NCBI RefSeq assembly: GCF_030813505.1
Contig: NZ_JAUSUE010000004.1
DNA from: Pectinatus haikarae
GTDB taxonomy: Bacteria; Bacillota; Negativicutes; Selenomonadales; Selenomonadaceae
DNA: 64,000 nt
Reading direction: 5' to 3' (one strand)
The notes under the pieces were generated by a model. The model made no database searches. It was not told where the DNA came from and worked only from the letters and a program-made list of their open reading frames with translations. Positions 17,360-24,963 of this stretch are shown one piece after another (position 1 is the stretch's first letter; every line of letters starts with the position of its first letter). The translations under genes were made by a program, and so were the position numbers.

Positions 17360-19150
17360 TCAAACTTTAAAAATATTTATATCATCAGAGAAATACTGTG
17401 CCAGTTTTTTGAATTCCCCGATTTTATCAAGCAGACCCTTGATTTTTTCATTATAGATATGAATAGATGCGTTGACTTCTTCTGTGGATGCAGAATTGTC
17501 CTGAGCAATATCTACGATGGATTCTATTTTTTCATAAACATCATTCATACCGGACATTTCATGTTCCAATTGACTTATTATTTCAACGATGCTGTCAGAA
17601 ACTGTACGTATTTTCTTCAAATAGGCAGTGTTTTCGGTCACAACCGAGATCAGATTGGCATTTTCCTCTGAAAGAATATCATATTCGACATCTACATGCT
17701 CGACAACTTCTTCGATAGTCTTGGTTATTGTCTGAACATCATCTGAAATGATCTGAGACTGTTCCTGGGATTGTTCGGCAAGTTTTCTGACCTCTTCCGC
17801 AACAATCGCGAAGCCTTTACCATGTTCTCCTGCCCGCGCAGCTTCTATAGCTGCATTGAGTGCGAGTAGATTTGTCTGTCCGGCAATGGCAGCCACCGTG
17901 CTGGTGATTTCGGTGATGCGCTTGGTCTGATCACGCAGACCTTCTACCGAAGCGTTGACCTTGGCAAAATTAGCCATGCTGGAATTGATTTTCTCGCTTG
18001 AATCATGAACATTGGAAAAACAATTTTCAATTTCACCGACGGCTGTTTGCAAATGAGTATTATTGCTGGCCTGTTTTTGAACGACATTTTTCAATGCAGA
18101 AATATTATCGTTTAAAATACTTACAGCCTGCGAAACTTTTTCGGAAGCTACAACAGATGATTCGGCACTGCTGTTTACTACCTGCGCAATAGTGTCGGAA
18201 GTTGTGCTCATGGTATTGCCAAGATCACTGAAAACATCACCGTAGCGGGATAGTTCATCCTGACCGCCTTTAATGCCGGTGAAGCTGCGGCGCATGCTGA
18301 TTTTATAAGATTCTATTTGATCGGAAAGTGAGCTGAATATGTCTCTGGAAATTATATTCACAGTAGTAGCATAATTATGCTCATTGAGAGCGGTGAGTAA
18401 ATCTTTGACGGAGGAAAGAGGGCGCAGGAATAAAGAAGAAATAATACCAGATAAAAAGCCGGTGAAAATTGGAATCCACAAGGGGAAGGAAAAACCGACT
18501 GCCTTTGAGAGAAGTGCAGCTATAAACATACATATAGCCGTCAAAAGTCCAATTTTAAATGAGAGAGAAGGTAAAAAACTGAAAAGGCAATTCAAACGGT
18601 AGGTATGATTGCTTTGTATCTTATAAGAAAATTTGAGCTTGAGTTTCAGGTGCTCAGTTCCTTTTTCTATTTCTGAAATTTCTATTTTTTCATGATAGTG
18701 CGCAGCGGCGCCATCCAGAAGACCGCGAAAATAATCAAATTTTTTCCGCTTGGAACGATATGTAAAAATGGATTCAGTAGAAGAGATGTTTTTCATTTCA
18801 ACGGCAGGCGGATTTGCACCTGGGATAAGCCGTGTCACTTCTACATGAATGTCGTACAGTGAGCTTAAAAAAGCATGCAGATTTTCTCTTTGAAAAAAAC
18901 CGGGGTAAAATTCAAAGAAAGTTGTAATATTGTCTCTGCCAATGGCACGCCAGATTTCGGCAGAAGGTTTTCCTAACTTTTTTGCCAGTGTATCACCAAG
19001 CGCCTGAGAGACTGCATCATCGATGTCCTCACTCGGTGTAAAAATATGATCGGAACCAAGTCCTATGTCATCCATGACGCCTCTCACGAGATCATCACCC
19101 CAGAGTTTTTTGCAGGTGCGTGTCCACGTGCTTACTACTGTACCTTTCAT
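17360..19150 (-). CDS. H-NOX heme sensor fused to methyl-accepting chemotaxis domain
   Basis: A 596-residue membrane chemoreceptor. Residues 1-180 form a heme-NO/O2-binding domain: the MKGT start, the proximal ligand His102, Pro115, the propionate-binding Y131-x-S133-x-R135 and Tyr140 fall at the same numbers as in the Thermoanaerobacter H-NOX as I recall it. Tyr140 is the distal hydrogen-bond donor linked to O2 binding. Two membrane segments follow (about 199-215 and 222-242), then a HAMP-like region and a long MCP signalling domain whose tip contains AGQTNLLALNAAIEAARAGE. It should couple O2 or NO to CheA activity, probably as an avoidance sensor in an anaerobe. The ATG follows AGAGGAGAG. 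Confidence 0.93.
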   Translation of the reverse strand: MKGTVVSTWTRTCKKLWGDDLVRGVMDDIGLGSDHIFTPSEDIDDAVSQALGDTLAKKLGKPSAEIWRAIGRDNITTFFEFYPGFFQRENLHAFLSSLYDIHVEVTRLIPGANPPAVEMKNISSTESIFTYRSKRKKFDYFRGLLDGAAAHYHEKIEISEIEKGTEHLKLKLKFSYKIQSNHTYRLNCLFSFLPSLSFKIGLLTAICMFIAALLSKAVGFSFPLWIPIFTGFLSGIISSLFLRPLSSVKDLLTALNEHNYATTVNIISRDIFSSLSDQIESYKISMRRSFTGIKGGQDELSRYGDVFSDLGNTMSTTSDTIAQVVNSSAESSVVASEKVSQAVSILNDNISALKNVVQKQASNNTHLQTAVGEIENCFSNVHDSSEKINSSMANFAKVNASVEGLRDQTKRITEITSTVAAIAGQTNLLALNAAIEAARAGEHGKGFAIVAEEVRKLAEQSQEQSQIISDDVQTITKTIEEVVEHVDVEYDILSEENANLISVVTENTAYLKKIRTVSDSIVEIISQLEHEMSGMNDVYEKIESIVDIAQDNSASTEEVNASIHIYNEKIKGLLDKIGEFKKLAQYFSDDINIFKV

Positions 19151-19182
19151 TATATACTCTCCTCTTTATTCTTATGCTGCTA

Positions 19183-19211
19183 ATTATATACTTTTTTTTT
19201 AGGGTAGTAAA
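19183..19211 (-). promoter_or_regulatory. Promoter of the H-NOX chemoreceptor gene
   Basis: On the minus strand TTTACT (19206-19211), 17-base spacer, TATAAT (19183-19188), about 33 bases before the ATG. This is a sigma-A type promoter; no sigma-28 motility promoter was recognised. Confidence 0.6.
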
Positions 19212-19265
19212 TGATTATCTATTGATGCAAATAATTATCTGAGAAATAAAGTATAGCGGTATTAA

Positions 19266-19308
19266 AAAAGCTTTTCTGTTGTACAAAAAGCACAAAAGAA
19301 AAGCTTTT
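19266..19308 (-). terminator. Terminator of hsp20
   Basis: A 12-bp stem AAAAGCTTTTCT (19266-19277) against 19297-19308. Read on the minus strand the hairpin is followed by a TTTTTT run, matching the end of the hsp20 transcript. Confidence 0.8.
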
Positions 19309-19366
19309 AAGTTCCCCCGGTCATTGCATATTTGACGCAAAATTTTTTATAAAAAACAGATACAGG

Positions 19367-19828
19367 TCACTCAATATTTATATGGGTGGTGCTGTCGTTC
19401 GGGATCGTTTTCGGCAGATTAATATTGAGTATACCGTCCGTGAACTCGGCTTTTGCCCGTGCTTCGTCTATATTATCTATATAAAAAGAACGAGACATGC
19501 TGCCATAACGGCGTTCACGGCGTATATATTTTCCGGTATCGTCTTTTTCTGCTTTTTCATCCTTGCTGTTTGCCTGAATAGTAAGATAACCATTATCATA
19601 GTTAAGTGAAATATCCTCTTTCTTTACGCCCGGAAGCTCAGCGGATAATTCATAAACATCACCGAGATCTCTTACATCGACTTTAAAAGAGGCAAAACCA
19701 GACATAGCGGTTTGTACAGGAGCAATTGCTGAATTAAAAAAAGGTTCATTGAAAAGATCAAATAAGCGGCCGAAGGCATCTTCCTTCTTGCTAACATTAT
19801 TTTTTGCAAACGGAACTAAACCAAACAT
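19367..19828 (-). CDS. Hsp20/alpha-crystallin small heat-shock protein
   Basis: A 153-residue small heat-shock protein, an ATP-independent holdase. The N-terminal FDLFNEPFFN region is typical, the alpha-crystallin domain spans about residues 48-140 with ELPGVKKEDI and the signature AEFTDGILNINLPK. The C-terminal I-x-I type extension is weak (HINIE). An AAGGGGG site precedes the ATG. It has its own promoter and terminator. A divergent AAA+ ATPase gene starts 200 bases away. Confidence 0.94.
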   Translation of the reverse strand: MFGLVPFAKNNVSKKEDAFGRLFDLFNEPFFNSAIAPVQTAMSGFASFKVDVRDLGDVYELSAELPGVKKEDISLNYDNGYLTIQANSKDEKAEKDDTGKYIRRERRYGSMSRSFYIDNIDEARAKAEFTDGILNINLPKTIPNDSTTHINIE

Positions 19829-19915
19829 AAGAAAACCCCCTTAAAAATACATTAGTATAAACATAGACGGCAGAGAAAATGATCAGCAGACATTTCTTTT
19901 CAGCCTTATATTTAT

Positions 19916-19943
19916 ATTATACCGATAAAAGTCAAAAAGTCAA
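19916..19943 (-). promoter_or_regulatory. Promoter of hsp20
   Basis: On the minus strand TTGACT (19938-19943), 16-base spacer, TATAAT (19916-19921). TTGAC is repeated 8 bases further on within the spacer. The arms AAAGTCA (19936-19942) and TGACTTT (19958-19964) form an inverted repeat over the -35. The layout does not match CIRCE or the CtsR operator. Confidence 0.6.
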
Positions 19944-19969
19944 TATTAAATGAAAAGTGACTTTATTTG

Positions 19970-19998
19970 TTGGCAATAGACAAAAAGTCTGTTACTAT
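19970..19998 (+). promoter_or_regulatory. Promoter of the DUF815 ATPase gene
   Basis: TTGGCA (19970-19975), 17-base spacer, TACTAT (19993-19998), 33 bases before the ATG. The spacer holds a small palindrome AGACAAAAAGTCT. Confidence 0.5.
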
Positions 19999-20031
19999 TA
20001 TATAAAAATGTATTAATGAATAGGTGAGAAA

Positions 20032-21273
20032 ATGGGGAAAAAATTAACACAACTGCTGCTTTTTCGTGATTTTGCACAAGATGCAGTGCTCAAAGCGTAT
20101 GATGAAGCCGAAAATAGTAATGATAAGAAAAAATGGCATATTTTCTTTGAAGAGCTGATATCTAAGGGCGAGTCGCTGGGACTGTCAGGAAGATTGTTTC
20201 CCGCATATATTGTCTATCTGCTGGCGGGAGGCAATAACATGGCTGCCGATAATATTCAACGCGGCGGTCATGCAGGAAAAAGTGTGGGAAAATTGCTGGA
20301 AATGGATATGGAAGCCATTTATCCTGTTCTTTTAAAAGAAATAAAAAAATCGGAAAACATAGATGAAATATTAAATAATTATGAACCGGCATGTGAGTCT
20401 GCATTTGAAGCTTATAAGGAGCTGCGCTGCACTCTGGAATGTATCGATTCTGCTGCCGGTGCAGCGCAATGTCTGTTGAATCATTATAAGAAATTTGGGT
20501 CGGGAGAGCTGGCGCGTTATCGTGCTTTTTGCTGGCATAATAATACAGGTCTTATGGGGATAGAATATTTTGAAAAAATAAGAATGTCAGATCTGGTCGG
20601 CTATGAAAAGCAAAAAAAAATGCTGCGCAGCAATACTCAGGTATTTTTAGAAAACAGGCCCGCCAATAATATTTTATTGGCAGGTGCGCGAGGCACCGGA
20701 AAATCTTCAGGGGTAAAGGCCTTGGCCAATGAATTTTATAAAAAAAATCTGCGGCTCGTGCAGATAACACGCGATCAAATAAAAGTAATGCCTGAAATAA
20801 TGAAAAAACTGAGATGTCTGGCTGGGTATAAATTCATCATTTTTCTCGATGATTTGTCGTTCAACGAGGGAGAAACAGAATATAAATATTTGAAATCTGT
20901 CATAGAAGGAGGCGTTTCTGCAATGCCGCAAAATGTGCTTTTATATGCTACTTCCAATAGACGGCATCTTATCAAGGAGACATGGAGGGACAGAGAAGAT
21001 ACGCAGGAAGAACTTTATCGCAATGACAGTGTGAATGAATCAATATCATTATCCGATCGGTTCGGCTTGATAATAAACTATGATGCACCCAGTCAGGATG
21101 AATATTTGTCGATTATTGACAGTTATCTCAAAAAAGCAGGAGTTGAACTCGAAAAAAAGGAACTGCGGCTTGAAGGGCTCCGTTGGGAAATGACACATTC
21201 GGGAAGAAGCGGCCGAATCGCCAGGCAGTTTGTTAACTGGTATTTAGGGCAGAAAAATAAGGATGATGATTAA
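20032..21273 (+). CDS. DUF815-family AAA+ ATPase
   Basis: A 413-residue protein of the DUF815 group of AAA+-like ATPases, function unknown. The N-terminal half (1-195) is helical and poorly conserved in type; the ATPase domain follows with Walker A GARGTGKSS (about residue 222), Walker B FIIFLDDLSF, a sensor-1-like LLYATSNRRHL and an arginine-rich ISLSDRFG segment. The C-terminal lid ends in SGRSGRIARQFVNWY. An AGGTGA site precedes the ATG. It is divergent from hsp20, which hints at a stress context, but no shared operator is proven. Confidence 0.82.
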   Translation: MGKKLTQLLLFRDFAQDAVLKAYDEAENSNDKKKWHIFFEELISKGESLGLSGRLFPAYIVYLLAGGNNMAADNIQRGGHAGKSVGKLLEMDMEAIYPVLLKEIKKSENIDEILNNYEPACESAFEAYKELRCTLECIDSAAGAAQCLLNHYKKFGSGELARYRAFCWHNNTGLMGIEYFEKIRMSDLVGYEKQKKMLRSNTQVFLENRPANNILLAGARGTGKSSGVKALANEFYKKNLRLVQITRDQIKVMPEIMKKLRCLAGYKFIIFLDDLSFNEGETEYKYLKSVIEGGVSAMPQNVLLYATSNRRHLIKETWRDREDTQEELYRNDSVNESISLSDRFGLIINYDAPSQDEYLSIIDSYLKKAGVELEKKELRLEGLRWEMTHSGRSGRIARQFVNWYLGQKNKDDD

Positions 21274-21466
21274 AGCAGATTCAGGGATTTTTACCCTAAG
21301 CACCGTAAAGCCCCTTGCTTTAGCTATGGGGATATAAGGTGCGTCCGGCGAATTTGCATAAGCAATTGAAGCCGGACACAAGCTATGCATCTGTAGTCCA
21401 TTATGTTAATATGAAGAAATAGTATCTCAAGAATCTGAAAACTTGAATAAGGGACGGAGAATATAG

Positions 21467-22527
21467 ATGAAAACCTACTGCTTTAAACTCTACAAAGCAA
21501 AGCGTAATCAAAAACTTCACAGACAAATAAACGCGGCAGGTTTAATCTATAATCACTGCATTGTCCTGCATAAAAGATACTATCGCTTATTCGGTAAATT
21601 CCTGAACCTGTATCGGCTGCAAAAGCATCTGCCAAAATTAAAGAAGTTGGCAAAATACGGCTATCTGAAAGAAATCGGTTCCCAGGCCGTGCAGGATATA
21701 ACTCAGAGGATAGACCGCGCCTATAAATTATTCTTCCATAATCTAAAACATAAAATACATGCGGCACCGCCGTCTTTCAGGAAGGTCAGCAAATATAAAT
21801 CCTACACCTTAAAACAAGCCGGCTGGAAGTTGTCAGAGGAAAATACAATTGAAATTGCTAAAGAAAAATACCGTTATTGTAAATCCCGTGATATAGACGG
21901 ACAAATTAAGACGATAACTGTTAAACGTGATGCGTTAGGCGATATCTATTTATACTTAGCTTGTGAAACTACTGAGAATAAAGTTCTGGTCAGAACAGGT
22001 AAAAGCGTCGGCTTTGATTTCGGTCTCAAGAAGTTTTTAAACAGCTCTGATGAAAAGGATATTATATCGCCGCTGTTTTTTCGCGAAAAAAGAAAAGTTC
22101 AAATAATCGGGCAAGGGCAAGACTGGAATTAGCACGGCTGCATAAGCATATAGCAAATCAGCGCAGCGCTTTCCACTGGCAAACGGCAGGATATCTTGCC
22201 GGTAAATATGCCTTGATCTGCATCGAAGATTTAAACCTGAAAGCCATGCAGAGGCAATTTGGCAGGAAAATAGCCGATCTGGGTTTTGCTGATTTTGTCG
22301 GCAAGCTGAAATATATGGCAGGTAAAACCGGTTCGGCAGTAGTTGAAGTGGACAGGTTCTATCCGTCCAGCCAGTTATGCTCTAGTTGCGGCTATCAAAA
22401 TAAAGAAATTAAGAATCTGAAGATAAGGGAATGGATTTGTCCTCAATGCGGTATTCAGCATAATCGTGATAAGAATGCCGCTATGAATATAAAAGCAGAA
22501 GGAGAAAGAATCTTCCTAGCATCGTAA
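21467..22527 (+). pseudogene. tnpB: TnpB RNA-guided nuclease, frameshifted
   Basis: An OrfB/TnpB homologue, ancestor-type relative of Cas12. The N-terminal helix-turn-helix-like and OrfB_IS605 regions read in one frame from ATG 21467 up to about 22098, then the frame stops at 22132. The remainder continues one base over from about 22098 (KSSNNRARARLELARLHKHI) to 22527. One missing A in the run at 22085-22098 would restore a 350-residue protein. The RuvC residues are all present: Asp in FDFGLKKF, Glu in CIEDLNL and Asp in NRDKNAAMNI; the zinc ribbon CSSCGY...CPQCG is intact. It is therefore a recent break, a sequencing error or an unusual recoding site. Confidence 0.85.
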
Positions 22528-22647
22528 AACAATAAATATGGTTGGGGCATCAACCATTGCGGAGAGAACTCGTAAGACCTGTAGATAGTGGGCCAGGTTC
22601 GTTATCATCCCAGAATCCCCTGCCTTTAGGCAGGGAGAGTATGTCAA
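22440..22647 (+). ncRNA. Candidate omega RNA (reRNA) of the TnpB element
   Basis: In this family the guide RNA is made from the 3' end of tnpB through the right end of the element, with the guide read from the flank beyond TCAA. Here this would cover about 22440-22647, including the hairpin at 22618-22635, and a guide starting at 22648. Position is inferred from the family; the 5' end is not visible. Confidence 0.4.
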
Positions 22648-22860
22648 GAAGAACGAATAAACGGGACACGCCGGCATCACCATGTTCGAGAAGCTCAAGC
22701 TTCGTGTCTATGCCGCCGGCGCAGCCTGCAAAACTTCCGTCTGAGGCAACTGCACAATGGCAGGGCGCCGCCTATTTCTGCCAGACATTGTTCTCCTGCC
22801 GAGTGTTGCCGGAGGATTATTTTTAGTTGTAAATAAATTGAATAAAAAATAAAGTAGAGG
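22648..22860. other. GC-richer unassigned stretch right of the insertion element
   Basis: About 180 bases that look richer in G+C than either flank. It contains the near-perfect hairpin GAAGCT-CA-AGCTTC (about 22690-22703) flanked by GCCGGC-containing arms. Open frames crossing it have no ribosome binding site and resemble nothing I know. It may be a gene remnant or part of the element's former target region. From 22830 the sequence turns AT-rich and leads into the lacS promoter. Confidence 0.4.
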
Positions 22861-22914
22861 TTTACTTTTTATTTTAAAAGCTGTATAATGTCCCTATAAT
22901 CGTAAACGTTTACG
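22861..22914 (+). promoter_or_regulatory. Galactoside operon promoter and LacI/cre-type operator
   Basis: TTTACT (22861-22866), 17-base spacer, TATAAT (22884-22889), followed by the perfect palindrome CGTAAACGTTTACG at 22901-22914, which would cover about +5 to +19 of the transcript. The palindrome has the central CG of LacI/GalR-family operators and equals the core of the CcpA cre consensus. The LacI-family gene at 34010 is the natural partner. A second TATAAT (22895-22900) abuts the operator. Confidence 0.75.
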
Positions 22915-23015
22915 TAAAAACATATTTAATTTTTGGAAAATTATCAATGCATAAAAAATAATTAATTTTATTTTAATATGATAATTTTTTATGAAAAAAG
23001 GAGGCACTATTAATT

Positions 23016-24920
23016 ATGTCAGGAAATAATCAGCATATTTATTCCCGGCTCGCCTATTCATTCGGTGCGTTTGGTCATGATGCTTTTTATGCGACACTGT
23101 CGACGTATTTCATTATGTTTATCACATCACATCTTTTTGATAAAGACAGTGGCGCCATGGGCGCCGAAATGATCGGGTATATTACAATAATTATCATGGT
23201 TCTGCGAATCTTGGAATTGGTCATTGATCCTTTTATCGGCAATGCAATTGATAATACGCGTACGCGGCTGGGGCATTTCAAGCCGTGGATTTTGATCGGC
23301 GGCACGATTGGTTCTGTTGCTCTGGTAGTTTTGTTTACAAATATGGGAGGATTAAATACAAGCAATCCATATTTATATTTAGCGCTGTTTGCTGTCTTTT
23401 ATATTATGATGGATATTTTTTATTCATTTAAGGATGTCGGCTTCTGGTCAATGATACCGGCAATATCCTTTGATTCGAGAGAACGTGAAAAGACGGCAAC
23501 TTTTGCTCGTGTCGGTTCGCACATCGGTGCCAATATCGTCGGTATCGTGGTCATGCCTATAGTTCTGCTTTTTTCACAATACGAAAATCATGGACAGGGT
23601 GACAGCCAGGGATGGTTTGCCTTTGCGGTGGTTATCGGACTTGTTTCATGGATTTCGGCAATTGTCGTAGTTCTGGGAACCAGGGAAAATGAATCCGCTT
23701 TGCGCAAGAACAAAGAAAAAACTACATTCAAGGACGTTTTGAAAGTACTGGTGCGCAATGATCAGCTGATGTGGATAGCTCTGGCTTATGTATTTTATAG
23801 CAGCGGCATTCAGATTGTTAATGCGGTCGAACTTTATTATTTTACATTTATTGTGGGCAATGCCGCGCAATTCAGTATTTTGGCGACGATCAACACTGCC
23901 ATTGGTATATTCATTGTCTTGACCTTTCCGACTCTGGCTAAAAAATTCAGCAGACGCAATGTTTTTTTTGCAGCCGTTGCTGTGCTGCTGCTGAGCATTT
24001 TTCTTTTCACTGTGGCGGGCAAGTCGCTGCCGCTGGTGCTGGCGGCAGGGGTATTGTTCTATATACCGCAGCCGCTTGTTTTCCTGTGTGTGCTGATGAT
24101 AATGACAGACTCTGTTGAATATGGGCAATTGAAATTGGGGCACAGGGATGAGTCTTTGACATTGTCTGTTCGTCCGCTTATAGATAAATTTGGCGGAGCA
24201 ATCTCAAACGGATTTATCGGAATTGCTGCGGTATGGGCAGGAATGACCTCAGGGGCTTCCGCAGAATCCATAACCGCGCAGGGCCAAATGGTCTTCAAAG
24301 TGATGCTCTTTGGTGTTCCGGCAGTACTGCTGCTGATATCGTGTTTGCTTTTCTATAAAAAAGTCACTTTGACAGAAGAAAAGCATGCGGAGATCGTCGA
24401 TAAATTGGAAAAAACATGGTCTAATAAATTAAATGAAGAAAATTCTTCGCAGCTGTCTGAAGGAGCTGATTTGCTTATCAATGCACCGGTAAAAGGCCGT
24501 CTGCTGCCGCTGGAAAATGTTCGGGATGAAACTTTTTCTGTCGGAAAAATGGGACGCGGCTTTGCCGTACAACCGTCGGCGGATGAATTGTATGCACCTT
24601 TTGACGGCATTGTCGAAACGGTTTTTCCTACCAGACATGTCATGATCATACGTTCGGCAGGAGGGGCGCTGGTACTGATCCATATCGGCATCAATACTGC
24701 ACAGCTGCGCGGCAATGGTTTTGCAACATATTGCGCACAAGGCCAGCATGTGAAGCGCGGTGAGCTGCTGGGCAGGTTTTCGCGTGAAGAAATACGAAAG
24801 GCGGGCTATGATGATACTGTAATGGTAACTATTACTAACGATAATGAAAAGCTGCGTTTGGAAATGCTCAAAACGGAGGGTACGGTCGAGCAGGACAGCC
24901 CTGTTTTGAATTTGAAATAA
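23016..24920 (+). CDS. lacS: LacS-type galactoside:cation symporter with IIA domain
   Basis: A 634-residue GPH-family permease. Residues 1-455 hold about 12 membrane segments with the GPH signature region ALPIKG-like NAIDNTRTRLGHFKPW after helix 2-3. Residues about 480-630 are a IIA-Glc-like PTS domain whose phosphorylatable histidine is His556 in LIHIGINT (His552 in the Streptococcus thermophilus LacS). Phosphorylation by HPr is known to tune LacS transport, so uptake is probably linked to the PTS energy state. It is the first gene of the galactoside operon, behind the operator at 22901, with an AAAGGAGG site. Substrates could include lactose, melibiose or raffinose-type sugars given both galactosidases downstream. 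Confidence 0.92.
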   Translation: MSGNNQHIYSRLAYSFGAFGHDAFYATLSTYFIMFITSHLFDKDSGAMGAEMIGYITIIIMVLRILELVIDPFIGNAIDNTRTRLGHFKPWILIGGTIGSVALVVLFTNMGGLNTSNPYLYLALFAVFYIMMDIFYSFKDVGFWSMIPAISFDSREREKTATFARVGSHIGANIVGIVVMPIVLLFSQYENHGQGDSQGWFAFAVVIGLVSWISAIVVVLGTRENESALRKNKEKTTFKDVLKVLVRNDQLMWIALAYVFYSSGIQIVNAVELYYFTFIVGNAAQFSILATINTAIGIFIVLTFPTLAKKFSRRNVFFAAVAVLLLSIFLFTVAGKSLPLVLAAGVLFYIPQPLVFLCVLMIMTDSVEYGQLKLGHRDESLTLSVRPLIDKFGGAISNGFIGIAAVWAGMTSGASAESITAQGQMVFKVMLFGVPAVLLLISCLLFYKKVTLTEEKHAEIVDKLEKTWSNKLNEENSSQLSEGADLLINAPVKGRLLPLENVRDETFSVGKMGRGFAVQPSADELYAPFDGIVETVFPTRHVMIIRSAGGALVLIHIGINTAQLRGNGFATYCAQGQHVKRGELLGRFSREEIRKAGYDDTVMVTITNDNEKLRLEMLKTEGTVEQDSPVLNLK

Positions 24921-24963
24921 AATTTTATGCATAGCTGATAAAAATTTGCTGGGAGGGTGTAAA

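Larger units (their letters stand above)
21295..22647 (+). mobile_element. IS200/IS605-family tnpB-only insertion element (IS1341 type)
   Basis: A 1,353-base element inferred from its ends. The left flank is TTAC (21291-21294), the target tetranucleotide known for IS608. The left end holds an imperfect hairpin (CCCCTTGC 21311-21318 to GGGG 21328-21331). The right end holds CCCTGCC-TTTA-GGCAGGG (22618-22635) and finishes in GTATGTCAA at 22647, the usual right cleavage tetranucleotide TCAA. There is no tnpA, so it could move only with help in trans, and its tnpB is frameshifted. Confidence 0.85.

Noticed and set aside
19829..20031. CIRCE or CtsR operator before hsp20
   Set aside because: TTGAC words repeat with a period of 8, not the 10 or 11 of CtsR heptads, and there is no GAGTGCTAA-type CIRCE arm.
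22080..22100. Programmed -1 frameshift in tnpB
   Set aside because: An A-rich run is present, but the AAAAAAG heptamer is not in the phase needed for tandem slippage (codons read GAA AAA AGA) and no stimulatory structure is obvious. A single-base loss is simpler.
22542..22826. A 94-codon open frame crossing the right end of the insertion element
   Set aside because: It starts inside the element's end structure, has no ribosome binding site and resembles no protein.
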